From Candidatus Coprenecus avistercoris (GTDB taxonomy: Bacteria; Bacteroidota; Bacteroidia; Bacteroidales; UBA932): a stretch of DNA of 64,000 nt. The stretch spans positions 49,391 to 113,390 of the forward strand of contig DVHI01000030.1 of NCBI GenBank assembly GCA_018712275.1. Direction: 5' to 3'. Positions 9,187 to 17,541 of this stretch are shown piece by piece. Below the pieces are notes generated by a model. That model saw only the letters and a program-made list of their open reading frames with translations. It had not been told where the DNA came from and did not search any database. The translations under genes were made by a program, and so were the position numbers. Position 1 is the stretch's first letter. Each line of letters opens with the position of its first letter.

Positions 9187-10155
9187 ATGAGAAAACTCCT
9201 GCTCATATCCGCTGCAGCCATGCTGCTAATGTGCGCGTCCTTCCCTACTGCTTCAGCACAGCAGAAGGATTCTGTCACCGTCATGCTTCAGTGGGTGCCC
9301 CAGTGCCAGTTCGCCGGCATGATCATGGCCTACTGGAACGGCTTCTACGAGGAAGCCGGGCTGGAAGTGGAACTCTATTACGGCTCCGAGTCCTATTCAA
9401 GCACCGATGCTCTCAGGGAGGGATATGCGGACATTATCACGACCATGCTCGTGGACGCTCTGATAGTCCGTGACATGGGCATCCCTATAGTCAACATACT
9501 CCAGACCTCGGAAACCAACTCCACCATGATCATATCCCACACTCCCGTCAGAAATGCCAAGGACCTCAACGGCATGCGGATCGGACGTTGGACAAGCGGA
9601 TTCTTCGACACAGCCCTGTGCTTCACCTACTACAACTCCCTGAATGTAGAGTGGGTTCCATTCCTCTCCAACATCTATCCTTTCGCTGCAGGAGCGGTGG
9701 ACGCCATGGTGGCCACCGAATACAACGAATACTATCAGATCCAGATGGCCGGCATAGATGTCTGCGAGGACAACATCATCTACCTCCGGGACGAGGGTTT
9801 CGACATCCCAGAGGACGGAGTCTACACCACCGAGGAATACTACAGCTCCCACAGGGACATCGTGGAGCGCTTCGTAGAGGCCACACGCCGCGGATGGGAC
9901 TGGGTCCGCAAGCCGGAGAACTTCCTCGAGACAGTAAACACCATAGTTGACATCATGAGGGAGGACAACATCCCCTCCAGCATAGCCAACCAGACATACA
10001 TGCTCCGGACCGTCTTGAAACTCCAGCAGGACAAGGACGGCAAGGAGGTCCCGTACCACCTGGACAAGTCCCGCTTCGACTCCGCGGTCAGGATGCTGCT
10101 GGAGAACAATCTCATTCTCTCACCCGTCGAATATTCTGATTTTGTAAGGCCATGA
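9187..10155 (+). CDS. Orphan NMT1/THI5-like ABC substrate-binding protein
   Basis: I start at the ATG at 9187, which opens a clean signal peptide (RKLLLISAAAMLLMCASF, cut after ASAQ); the track's start lies within the prmC end and the promoter. The 322-residue mature fold matches the NMT1/THI5 periplasmic binding family (VMLQWVPQCQFAGMIMAYWNGFYEEAG near the N-terminus), whose members bind pyrimidines, nitrate, sulfonates or similar small molecules. No permease or ATPase gene is nearby. Instead its stop overlaps the next gene by 4 bp (ATGA), coupling it to a membrane SpoIIE phosphatase. I infer a sensory rather than a transport role. Confidence 0.85.
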   Translation: MRKLLLISAAAMLLMCASFPTASAQQKDSVTVMLQWVPQCQFAGMIMAYWNGFYEEAGLEVELYYGSESYSSTDALREGYADIITTMLVDALIVRDMGIPIVNILQTSETNSTMIISHTPVRNAKDLNGMRIGRWTSGFFDTALCFTYYNSLNVEWVPFLSNIYPFAAGAVDAMVATEYNEYYQIQMAGIDVCEDNIIYLRDEGFDIPEDGVYTTEEYYSSHRDIVERFVEATRRGWDWVRKPENFLETVNTIVDIMREDNIPSSIANQTYMLRTVLKLQQDKDGKEVPYHLDKSRFDSAVRMLLENNLILSPVEYSDFVRP

Positions 10156-12494
10156 GAGTATTCCGCAGATTCTCCACCCGCATCAGCCTGTACGTCATCC
10201 TGCTGACGGCAGCCCTCTTCCTGACGGCCTCGGTAACGGTGTACAAGATCAATTACGACTCCGTGCGCAAGGAGGCCGTCACCAATGCCTTCAGCCAGCT
10301 CCGGGCGCTCAACCTCGAGATGGAAAATGTACTCAGCTCAGTCGCATCGGCCATAGACAACATGGTTCCCAGGACCGAGATAATGGCCGTAGAAAACAGA
10401 GACACCTCCGACTTCCTCCTCCTCCTGAAAGACATTCTTAGAAATACCCCGCAGCTCAAGGACATAGCCATAGCCCTGGAGCCATACTACTACCGCCATC
10501 AGAAGCAGTTCGCCGCCTACTCCATCAACGAAGGCGACACCATAAAGTCGATGATGCTCACCGACCCGCTCTACACATATCCCTACTACGACTGGTATGT
10601 CATCCCCAGGTGCACTGACAGCACTTACTGGACCGACCCCTACATAGACCGGGTCTGGGGCCACCTGTCCATGTGCTCCTACACGGCGCCCCTGCATGAC
10701 GGGGACGGGAAGTTCATAGGAGTCATCTGCGCCAGCATCGAGACGCAGTGGCTGACAAGCAAGATCGACAATATCCGGCTCTACGACCATTCCTACAACT
10801 TCATCATCGGCAAGGCCGCCGGATACATCGTACACCCCGACAACAGCCTTATCATCAACGAGACGATTTTCTCCTACGCCCTCCAGACCGGCAACACGGC
10901 CCTCGCCGAGGCCGGCAGGAGAATGATCGCCGGCGAGACAGGCATGAGCGAGCTCAGCATCAACGGCAGCCCGGGCATCATCTTCTTCACCTCCGTACCG
11001 TCGAACAACTGGAGCATCGCCGCCATCTGCCCCGAAAGCGACATCTTCGCAGGGGCCTACCGGACACTTCTCATCATGCTCGTAATAGCCCTTCTCTCCA
11101 TCATCATCATGGCCGTTACCGTGAGCCTGACGGTCCGCAAGGCCACCGCTCCCCTAGCCACTCTCGCAGCCTCCGCCGACAGGATAGCGGAGGGGGACTT
11201 CAATTCCGCCATGCCCCACTTCCATGGTGAGGACGAGATAGGACGCCTGTGCCGCTCCTTCTCATCCATGCAGCAGTCCCTGTCCTCCTACATGGACAGG
11301 CTGCAGCGCACCACCGCCGCAAAGCAGAGGATAGAGAGCGAGCTGAGCATCGCCCGCGAGATACAGATGGGCATGGTGCCCAAGACCTTCCCTCCCTATC
11401 CGGAGAGGGACGACATCGACATCTACGCCGTCCTCTATCCCGCCAAGGAGATAGGCGGCGACCTGTATGACTTCTTCATCAAGGACGGCCACCTGTTCTT
11501 CGCCATCGGCGACGTATCGGGCAAGGGTGTGCCGGCATCCCTGCTGATGGCCGTGACCAGAAGCCATTTCCGTTCGGTAGCCTCCGCCCTGAAGGACCCC
11601 GTCAGGATCATTGAGTCCATGAACCGGGCACTGGCCGACACCAACGAGGCGAATATGTTCGTGACCATCTTCTGCGGCATACTCGACCTGAGCTCAGGAG
11701 CCCTGGCCTACTCCAACGCCGGTCACAATCCTCCCCTGCTCCTGTCTTCCCAGGGAGAGGTGACCATGATGAATCCCGATCCCAACCTGCCCATAGGCCT
11801 GTTCAAGGACTTCGGATATACCGGCGGAAAGATTACCATCCAGGCCGGCACCACCCTTCTGCTCTACACCGACGGTCTCACCGAAGCCGAGAATCCGGAC
11901 AGCCGGCTCTACGGCGAGCAGCGCCTGACGGAGACCCTGGAAGCCATGAAAGGCAAGTCCGCCCAGGATATCGTACTCGGTATCTACACCGATGCGCAGG
12001 ACCACGTACAGAGCGCCGTGCAGAGCGACGACATGACCATCATGGCCATCCAGTACAGGGGCACGGACACCGTCTCCGGTCCCGACAGGCGCATCCTGAC
12101 CCTGAGCAACAAGGTGTCCGAGCTCGAGAAACTCACCCTGTTCATCGACGACGTATGCAAAAGCGCCGGAGTGGACAGTGCCACGGCCATGAGCATCAAC
12201 CTGGCCATGGAGGAAGCCGTATCCAACATCATCTTCTACGCCTATCCCGGCGGAGAGACAGAGCACACCATAACAGTGCGGTACGCCAGGAAGGACCATG
12301 AGCTCCACTTCGACATCTACGACCGCGGAGTACCCTTCGACCCCACGGCCAGGGCTGAAGCCGACGTGAGCCTCAGCGCAGAGGAACGAAAGATCGGAGG
12401 CCTGGGCATCTTCCTGGTAAAACAGATTATGGACTGCGTGGAATACGAGCGGAGGGGAGATGAGAATATATTGAAATTAACTAAAATAATCTGA
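10152..12494 (+). CDS. Membrane Cache-HAMP-SpoIIE phosphatase fused to an RsbW-like ATPase
   Basis: The 780-residue protein has a first membrane helix (residues ~12-30), a ~260-residue extracytoplasmic Cache-like sensor region, a second helix (~300-320) and a HAMP linker. Next come a PP2C/SpoIIE phosphatase domain (~415-630, with EIGGDLYDFF and IGDVSGKGVPASLLM metal-binding blocks) and a C-terminal GHKL/HATPase domain (~640-775, N-box NLAMEEAVSNIIFYAY). The phosphatase would activate a STAS protein and the kinase would inactivate it, so both halves of a partner switch sit in one chain. It is coupled to the binding protein upstream and the STAS gene 2 bp downstream. Confidence 0.9.
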   Translation: MRVFRRFSTRISLYVILLTAALFLTASVTVYKINYDSVRKEAVTNAFSQLRALNLEMENVLSSVASAIDNMVPRTEIMAVENRDTSDFLLLLKDILRNTPQLKDIAIALEPYYYRHQKQFAAYSINEGDTIKSMMLTDPLYTYPYYDWYVIPRCTDSTYWTDPYIDRVWGHLSMCSYTAPLHDGDGKFIGVICASIETQWLTSKIDNIRLYDHSYNFIIGKAAGYIVHPDNSLIINETIFSYALQTGNTALAEAGRRMIAGETGMSELSINGSPGIIFFTSVPSNNWSIAAICPESDIFAGAYRTLLIMLVIALLSIIIMAVTVSLTVRKATAPLATLAASADRIAEGDFNSAMPHFHGEDEIGRLCRSFSSMQQSLSSYMDRLQRTTAAKQRIESELSIAREIQMGMVPKTFPPYPERDDIDIYAVLYPAKEIGGDLYDFFIKDGHLFFAIGDVSGKGVPASLLMAVTRSHFRSVASALKDPVRIIESMNRALADTNEANMFVTIFCGILDLSSGALAYSNAGHNPPLLLSSQGEVTMMNPDPNLPIGLFKDFGYTGGKITIQAGTTLLLYTDGLTEAENPDSRLYGEQRLTETLEAMKGKSAQDIVLGIYTDAQDHVQSAVQSDDMTIMAIQYRGTDTVSGPDRRILTLSNKVSELEKLTLFIDDVCKSAGVDSATAMSINLAMEEAVSNIIFYAYPGGETEHTITVRYARKDHELHFDIYDRGVPFDPTARAEADVSLSAEERKIGGLGIFLVKQIMDCVEYERRGDENILKLTKII

Positions 12495-12496
12495 AT

Positions 12497-12799
12497 ATGG
12501 ACCTGATAATCACAACTGAAAGCGGCAAGACACTGGCCAAGGTGACGGGCAGGCTGGACACCACCAACTCGGATGAGTTCGAGAAAAAGATGGCGCCACT
12601 GCTCCAGGGAGGCAATCCCGACATCGAGCTCGACTGCTCCGGGCTCGCCTACATCAGCAGTTCCGGTCTCCGTCTTTTCCTGACACTCCAGAAAAGCGTC
12701 AACGCCAGGGGAGGCAAACTGGTAATCAAGAACATGAACAGCCAGATCAAGGAGATATTCAACATGACCGGATTCTCCAGGATCATGACTATCATCTAG
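12497..12799 (+). CDS. STAS-domain anti-sigma factor antagonist (RsbV/SpoIIAA-like)
   Basis: This 100-residue single STAS domain starts 2 bp after the phosphatase/kinase gene. The family block LDCSGLAYISSSGLRLFL, with the serines that are the usual phosphorylation site, is intact. In known partner switches the unphosphorylated form binds the anti-sigma kinase. Here the only visible partner is the HATPase domain of the upstream protein. The downstream target is not in the window. Confidence 0.92.
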   Translation: MDLIITTESGKTLAKVTGRLDTTNSDEFEKKMAPLLQGGNPDIELDCSGLAYISSSGLRLFLTLQKSVNARGGKLVIKNMNSQIKEIFNMTGFSRIMTII

Positions 12800-12800
12800 T

Positions 12801-13484
12801 CTACTTCAAAATTCCGGAGCCGACAACGGCCCGCGCAAGGTCCAGGTCCTCCGGTGTGGTCAGTTTTAGATTGAGGCGGCTGCCTGTGCAGAAATGCAGG
12901 GGCACGCCGCTTTTTTCGACCACAGAGGCGTCGTCCGTAAACTCAGGGGAATAGGCCGCGGCATACGCCTTTTTCAATATCTCAGTATGGAAAATCTGAG
13001 GCGTCTGCACCAGCCTGAAAGCACTCCTGTCCACTATATCGGAAGCACCGTCCTCTCCTGTCCTCCGCATGGAGTCCGCTACCGGGATTACAGGAACCAC
13101 GGCTGGATACTGCTCCGCCTCCTCGAAAAGAGCAGCCACGTCCTCCTTCCTCAACAGGGGACGGACACCGTCGTGCACCGCCGCCAACGCCCCGTCAGGC
13201 AGGTACTTCATGGCCTTGCGCACCGAATGGAAGCGGGTAATGCCTCCGGTTATCAGGACACTTGGGAAAACAAAATTGTTTTTACGACAGTATTCCATCC
13301 ACATATCTTTTATAGAATCATTGATTGACACTATAACTCTCACCTCGAAAGGCTGGTCCAGGAAAAGTTCCACGGTCCGACGCAGAACTGGCTTGCCGCA
13401 GAGGTCCAGCATCTGCTTGGGCAGCTCAGAACCCATTCTGGAGCCGGTTCCTCCGGCCGGTATGATGACATATCTTTCGCGCAT
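12801..13484 (-). CDS. ispD: 2-C-methyl-D-erythritol 4-phosphate cytidylyltransferase
   Basis: IspD transfers CMP to methylerythritol phosphate in the MEP isoprenoid pathway. The nucleotide-binding motif IPAGGTGSRMGSELPKQ opens the protein, and the VHDGVRPLL and PVADSMRR blocks follow. I choose the ATG at 13484 (227 residues). The track's start is a TTG at 13511 that falls inside the -7 box TACATTTG. It ends 1 bp from the convergent STAS gene and is divergent from purH. Confidence 0.93.
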   Translation of the reverse strand: MRERYVIIPAGGTGSRMGSELPKQMLDLCGKPVLRRTVELFLDQPFEVRVIVSINDSIKDMWMEYCRKNNFVFPSVLITGGITRFHSVRKAMKYLPDGALAAVHDGVRPLLRKEDVAALFEEAEQYPAVVPVIPVADSMRRTGEDGASDIVDRSAFRLVQTPQIFHTEILKKAYAAAYSPEFTDDASVVEKSGVPLHFCTGSRLNLKLTTPEDLDLARAVVGSGILK

Positions 13485-13508
13485 GGGGATTAATTGAAAT
13501 AATTTTTC

Positions 13509-13516
13509 CAAATGTA
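13509..13516 (-). promoter_or_regulatory. ispD -7 promoter element
   Basis: The minus strand reads TACATTTG here, matching TAnnTTTG, 24 nt before the chosen ispD ATG. The longer ORF's TTG start would lie within it, which argues for the shorter protein. Confidence 0.55.
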
Positions 13517-13538
13517 CTATTTATATGTCATTTATTAC

Positions 13539-13546
13539 TATTTTTG
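13539..13546 (+). promoter_or_regulatory. purH -7 promoter element
   Basis: TATTTTTG matches the Bacteroidota -7 consensus and lies 48 nt before the purH ATG, leaving a normal leader. No clear -33 TTTG is seen at the right distance. Confidence 0.5.
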
Positions 13547-13594
13547 TGCCTTGATAAAGAAAAAGCGTTATAACAAATTAGTTATCCTCCCTTT

Positions 13595-15121
13595 ATGAAC
13601 AGCGACAGAACGATTCGGAGAGCACTTATCTCGGTGTACGATAAGAATCTCATACTGGACATTGCTAATGAGCTGGTTAACCTGGGAGTGGAGATACTCT
13701 CCACAGGAGGCACCCAGCACTATCTGACAGACCATAACATTCCTGTTACAGCCGTAGAGGACGTAACAGGATACCCCTCCATCTTCGGAGGACGCGTCAA
13801 GACCCTCCATCCGAAGGTAATGGGAGGAATCCTCTACCGCAGGGAGGAGGCCGGAGACCTCGAGGAAAGGGAAAAATATGAGATTCCCGGCATCGACCTG
13901 GTCATCGTGGACCTCTACCCCTTCGAGGAATATGTCGCCAAGGGCGCATCGGAGGAGGAGATCATCGAGAAGATAGACATCGGAGGCATCACCCTCATCC
14001 GCGCCGCCGCGAAGAACTTCCGTGACGTGATCATTGTTCCCGGCAAGGATTCCTACGCTGACCTGCTGGAGCTGCTGCGCACGAAAAAGGGAGTGTCCTC
14101 CATAGAGGACCGCCGCCGCTTCGCTGCCAAGGCATTCCTCAAGAGCTCCGGATACGACACACATATCTTCCAGTATTTCAACCGCAGGGAGGAGATACCC
14201 GCCTTTACCGCCAGCGAGACCCGTCCTACTCACCTCCGCTACGGAGAGAATCCCCACCAGAAAGCCATGTTCTACGGCTCCGAGGACGCTCTTCCCGAGC
14301 AGCTGCACGGCAAGGAGATATCCTACAACAACATGCTGGACATCGAGGCCGCCCTCGAGCTCATCTCGGACTTCGACCGCACCGCAGTGGCCGTCATCAA
14401 GCACAACAACGCCTGCGGCTGTGCCGAGGGTGACACCGTTCTGGACGCCTGGAACGCAGCCCTGGCCGCCGACCCCGTATCCGCATTCGGAGGCATCATC
14501 GTCTCGAACCGCCCGATAGACAAGGCCACGGCCGAGGAGATGCACAAGATATTCTTCGAGGTGGTCATCGCCCCTGACTATTCGCCCGAGGCCCTGGACA
14601 TCCTCGAGGGCAAGAAGAACCGCATCATCCTGCGCAGCGCCTCCGCCCGTCCCTCAACAGTGAAGTTCCGCTCGATGCTGGGCGGCGTGCTCGTTCAAGA
14701 CAGGGACACCTTCAGGGAGTTTCCCGCCGACTTGAAGACAGTGACTAAGGTTGAGCCCACCCGTGAGCAGATAGACGACATGCTCTTCGCCAACATTATA
14801 GTCAAGCACTCCAAGTCCAACGCCATCGTCCTGGCCAAGGATCACCGCCTGATAGCCAGCGGCATCGGCCAGACCTCCAGGGTGGACGCCCTCAAGCAGG
14901 CCATAGAGAAGGCACGCAGCTTCGGATTCTCCCTTGAGGGAGCCGTGATGGCCTCGGACGCCTTCTTCCCTTTCGCAGACTGCGTGGAGATAGCCGACAA
15001 GGCCGGCATCAAGGCCGTCATCCATCCGGGCGGCTCCATCCGCGACAACGATAGCGTGGAGTACTGCGACGCCCACGGTCTGGCAATGGTGATGACAGGA
15101 CACAGACATTTCAAGCACTAG
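13595..15121 (+). CDS. purH: Bifunctional AICAR transformylase / IMP cyclohydrolase
   Basis: The 508-residue enzyme carries out the last two steps of IMP synthesis. The N-terminal MGS-like cyclohydrolase domain (to ~200) has LSTGGTQHYL and FGGRVKTLHPKVMGGIL. The C-terminal transformylase has the catalytic KHNNACGCA block and the LRYGENPHQKA and HPGGSIRD motifs. The length is that of complete PurH. mreB follows 30 bp later, so read-through from purH into the rod-shape genes is possible. Confidence 0.96.
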   Translation: MNSDRTIRRALISVYDKNLILDIANELVNLGVEILSTGGTQHYLTDHNIPVTAVEDVTGYPSIFGGRVKTLHPKVMGGILYRREEAGDLEEREKYEIPGIDLVIVDLYPFEEYVAKGASEEEIIEKIDIGGITLIRAAAKNFRDVIIVPGKDSYADLLELLRTKKGVSSIEDRRRFAAKAFLKSSGYDTHIFQYFNRREEIPAFTASETRPTHLRYGENPHQKAMFYGSEDALPEQLHGKEISYNNMLDIEAALELISDFDRTAVAVIKHNNACGCAEGDTVLDAWNAALAADPVSAFGGIIVSNRPIDKATAEEMHKIFFEVVIAPDYSPEALDILEGKKNRIILRSASARPSTVKFRSMLGGVLVQDRDTFREFPADLKTVTKVEPTREQIDDMLFANIIVKHSKSNAIVLAKDHRLIASGIGQTSRVDALKQAIEKARSFGFSLEGAVMASDAFFPFADCVEIADKAGIKAVIHPGGSIRDNDSVEYCDAHGLAMVMTGHRHFKH

Positions 15122-15151
15122 AATCTATAACCGGTATAAATTTTCAGAAAT

Positions 15152-16171
15152 ATGGGATTTTCATTCCTCACACAGGAACTGGCGATGGACCTCGGTACTG
15201 CCAACACCGTCATCCTTCAGGACGACAAGATAGTGGTGGACGAGCCCTCCGTGATAGCATTTGACCAAAGCACAGGCAAGGCCATAGCCGTAGGGCAGAA
15301 GGCCAAGCTGATGTACGAGAAGACCAACCCCAACATCAAGACCATCCGTCCCCTCCGCGACGGAGTCATAGCCGACTTCAATGCCGCCGAGCAGATGATC
15401 AGGGGATTCGTCAAGATGATCAACTACCGCCGCACATTCTTCACCCCCAACCTCAAGATGGTAATCTGTATCCCCAAGGGCAGCACCGAGGTGGAAATCA
15501 GAGCTGTACGTGACTCGGCAGAACACGCCGGAGCACGTGACATATACATGATCTTCGAGCCTATGGCAGCAGCCATGGGTATAGGCCTGGATGTCAATGC
15601 CCCGGTCGGCAATATGGTTGTGGACATAGGAGGAGGTACCTCCGAGATCGCCGTCATCTCTCTTGGCGGCATCGTTACCAGCCAGTCCATCAGGGTGGCC
15701 GGAGACGTGTTCACATCCGACATACAGCAGTACATGCGCCAACAGCACAACATCAAAGTAGGTGAGATTACTTCCGAGGAGATAAAGGTCCGCATAGGCG
15801 CAGCCATTCCCGACCTGGAGGAAACCCCCGAGCCCTTCATCGTCCGCGGTCCCAACCTGATGACCGCCCATCCCGTAGAGATAGCCGTCACCAGTCAGGA
15901 AGTGGCCCACTGCCTGGACAAATCCGTGGCCAAAATCGAGGCGGCAGTACTGCAGGTGCTGGAACAGACTCCCCCCGAGTTGTATCAGGACATCGTGCAG
16001 AAAGGTATCTTCCTCACCGGAGGCGGAGCCCTGCTCAGAGGCCTGGACAAGAGACTCTACGAGAAGATCAACATTCCCTTCCACATAGGCGAGGATCCTC
16101 TGAGAGCCGTTGCCCGCGGTACAAGCATTGCCCTGAGGAATCCTTCCCAATATCCATTCCTGATGCGCTAG
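15152..16171 (+). CDS. mreB: Rod shape-determining protein MreB
   Basis: MreB is the bacterial actin that guides lateral wall synthesis. At 339 residues it is full length, with the phosphate-1 motif AMDLGTANTVIL, the phosphate-2 motif VVDIGGGTSEIAVISLGGI and the adenosine motif LTGGGALLRGLDKRL. It heads the tight cluster mreB-mreC-mreD-mrdA-rodA, which encodes the cytoplasmic filament and most of the membrane elongasome. Confidence 0.97.
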   Translation: MGFSFLTQELAMDLGTANTVILQDDKIVVDEPSVIAFDQSTGKAIAVGQKAKLMYEKTNPNIKTIRPLRDGVIADFNAAEQMIRGFVKMINYRRTFFTPNLKMVICIPKGSTEVEIRAVRDSAEHAGARDIYMIFEPMAAAMGIGLDVNAPVGNMVVDIGGGTSEIAVISLGGIVTSQSIRVAGDVFTSDIQQYMRQQHNIKVGEITSEEIKVRIGAAIPDLEETPEPFIVRGPNLMTAHPVEIAVTSQEVAHCLDKSVAKIEAAVLQVLEQTPPELYQDIVQKGIFLTGGGALLRGLDKRLYEKINIPFHIGEDPLRAVARGTSIALRNPSQYPFLMR

Positions 16172-16189
16172 TATCCCCGCTGAGAGCAG

Positions 16190-17032
16190 ATGAAAGGCAG
16201 GAACCGGTACATATTGCACCTGATCAACCTTATCGTCTTCATCCTGTTGGAGACGGCTGCACTCTGGCTCATCGCCCGCAACAGTGTGCTGCAGCGCTCT
16301 GACATCCTGAAATCTATCTCAGCGGTAACCAACGCATTATCAGCCGGCTCAGGAAATATCGGACGGTATTTCAGCCTGGGCAAGATCAATATCCGGCTCT
16401 CTGAAGAAAATGCTGCATTGCGCCGGGAGAATGACCGGCTCATGGCAGCCTTGAGCGCAGCCGCAGTCCCCGACTCCATTCTGATGGAAAGCTCTCTGTT
16501 CAACTACATACCCGCACAGATTGTATCCAACAGTACGGACCGTCTGCACAACATCGTAATCATCAACAAAGGTCTACGGGACGGTATCCGGGAGGATATG
16601 GGAGTAGTCACCGACAGGGGTATCGTCGGTTATGTCCTCAGCGCAGGGGAAAAATACTCAAAAATATCCTCAATCCTGGATATCGACAACATGGCAAGCG
16701 CTACCCTGACCAGCAGCAATACCTTCGGCGTGATTCAGTGGGACGGGAAGTCTCCCAGAAAGATCATCCTGCACGATATCCCCGTTCATACCTCCTTCAC
16801 CTACGGAGACACTGTGGTATCCAGCGGATACTCCCTCATCTATCCGTCAGGCATACCAGTAGGTACCGTCAGCGGACAAATGCTCAGGGACGGCGTCAAC
16901 TACGATCTGACTATAGACCTCTTTGAGGAATTTTCCAGGCTCAGGCAAGTATACGTGGTTTCGCGCAAGGACATCCAGGAACTGAACGACCTTATGGACG
17001 ACCAGCAGGAAAAAGGAGGTGAGCAGTCATGA
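16190..17032 (+). CDS. mreC: Rod shape-determining protein MreC
   Basis: This 280-residue bitopic protein has one N-terminal membrane helix (LINLIVFILLETAALWLIA). A coiled coil around residues 60-90 and two beta-barrel subdomains facing the periplasm follow, ending in the conserved GDTVVSSGYSLIYPSGIPVG stretch. MreC is the scaffold that activates PBP2 and RodA. Its last bases overlap mreD (ATGA), so translation of the two is coupled. Confidence 0.92.
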   Translation: MKGRNRYILHLINLIVFILLETAALWLIARNSVLQRSDILKSISAVTNALSAGSGNIGRYFSLGKINIRLSEENAALRRENDRLMAALSAAAVPDSILMESSLFNYIPAQIVSNSTDRLHNIVIINKGLRDGIREDMGVVTDRGIVGYVLSAGEKYSKISSILDIDNMASATLTSSNTFGVIQWDGKSPRKIILHDIPVHTSFTYGDTVVSSGYSLIYPSGIPVGTVSGQMLRDGVNYDLTIDLFEEFSRLRQVYVVSRKDIQELNDLMDDQQEKGGEQS

Positions 17033-17535
17033 GCGCGGCCCGTCACACGATTCTCGCACTGCTGCTGATACTGGCACAGGGGGCACTGGACAACTATATC
17101 AACCTCAGCGTCTACCTTGACATTTTCCTGTGCCTGTTCATCGTCCTGGCCCTTCCTCCTAAATGGGGATCCATTCCCTCCATGACGGCCGGTTTCGTTC
17201 TCGGACTGGCTGTGGACATTCTGGGCAACGGCATACCCGGCATGAACGCCGCAGCCATGACTGCCGCAGGGGTCTGCCGCAAGGGCATTTTCGAACTGAC
17301 TGCTCCGAAGGAGAAAGAGAAGCGCGAGGGAATCGACACCATGGGTCTCCGGAATTTCGTCCTGTACTCAATGCCTCTGGTGCTCATCTGCCTGACAGTG
17401 TATATCCTCCTGGACTCTTCCGGATTCCGGCCGGCCGGACTTTGCCTGGCCAGACTGGGAATTTCCTTCGTCGTCAACACACTGCTGATGGCTATCCTAT
17501 ATATGATCAGTATAGACCACAACAGGAGGAGGTAA
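17029..17535 (+). CDS. mreD: Rod shape-determining protein MreD
   Basis: This 168-residue polytopic membrane protein has about five hydrophobic segments, and its sequence is poorly conserved as in other MreD proteins. The block FVLGLAVDILGNGIPGMNAAAM matches the MreD family signature. The identification also rests on its place between mreC (4-bp overlap) and mrdA (6-bp gap). Confidence 0.88.
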   Translation: MSAARHTILALLLILAQGALDNYINLSVYLDIFLCLFIVLALPPKWGSIPSMTAGFVLGLAVDILGNGIPGMNAAAMTAAGVCRKGIFELTAPKEKEKREGIDTMGLRNFVLYSMPLVLICLTVYILLDSSGFRPAGLCLARLGISFVVNTLLMAILYMISIDHNRRR

Positions 17536-17541
17536 GAAGCC

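Noticed and set aside
12497-12799. A classical sigma-B stress module
   Set aside because: No sigma factor gene is adjacent and the kinase is fused to the phosphatase, so the output cannot be assumed to be a sigma factor.
13485-13511. Upstream TTG start for IspD
   Set aside because: It overlaps the -7 promoter box TACATTTG, and the ATG at 13484 begins directly at the conserved nucleotide-binding motif.
15161-16219. 352-residue minus-strand ORF opposite mreB
   Set aside because: Shadow frame; mreB is intact with all actin-fold motifs.
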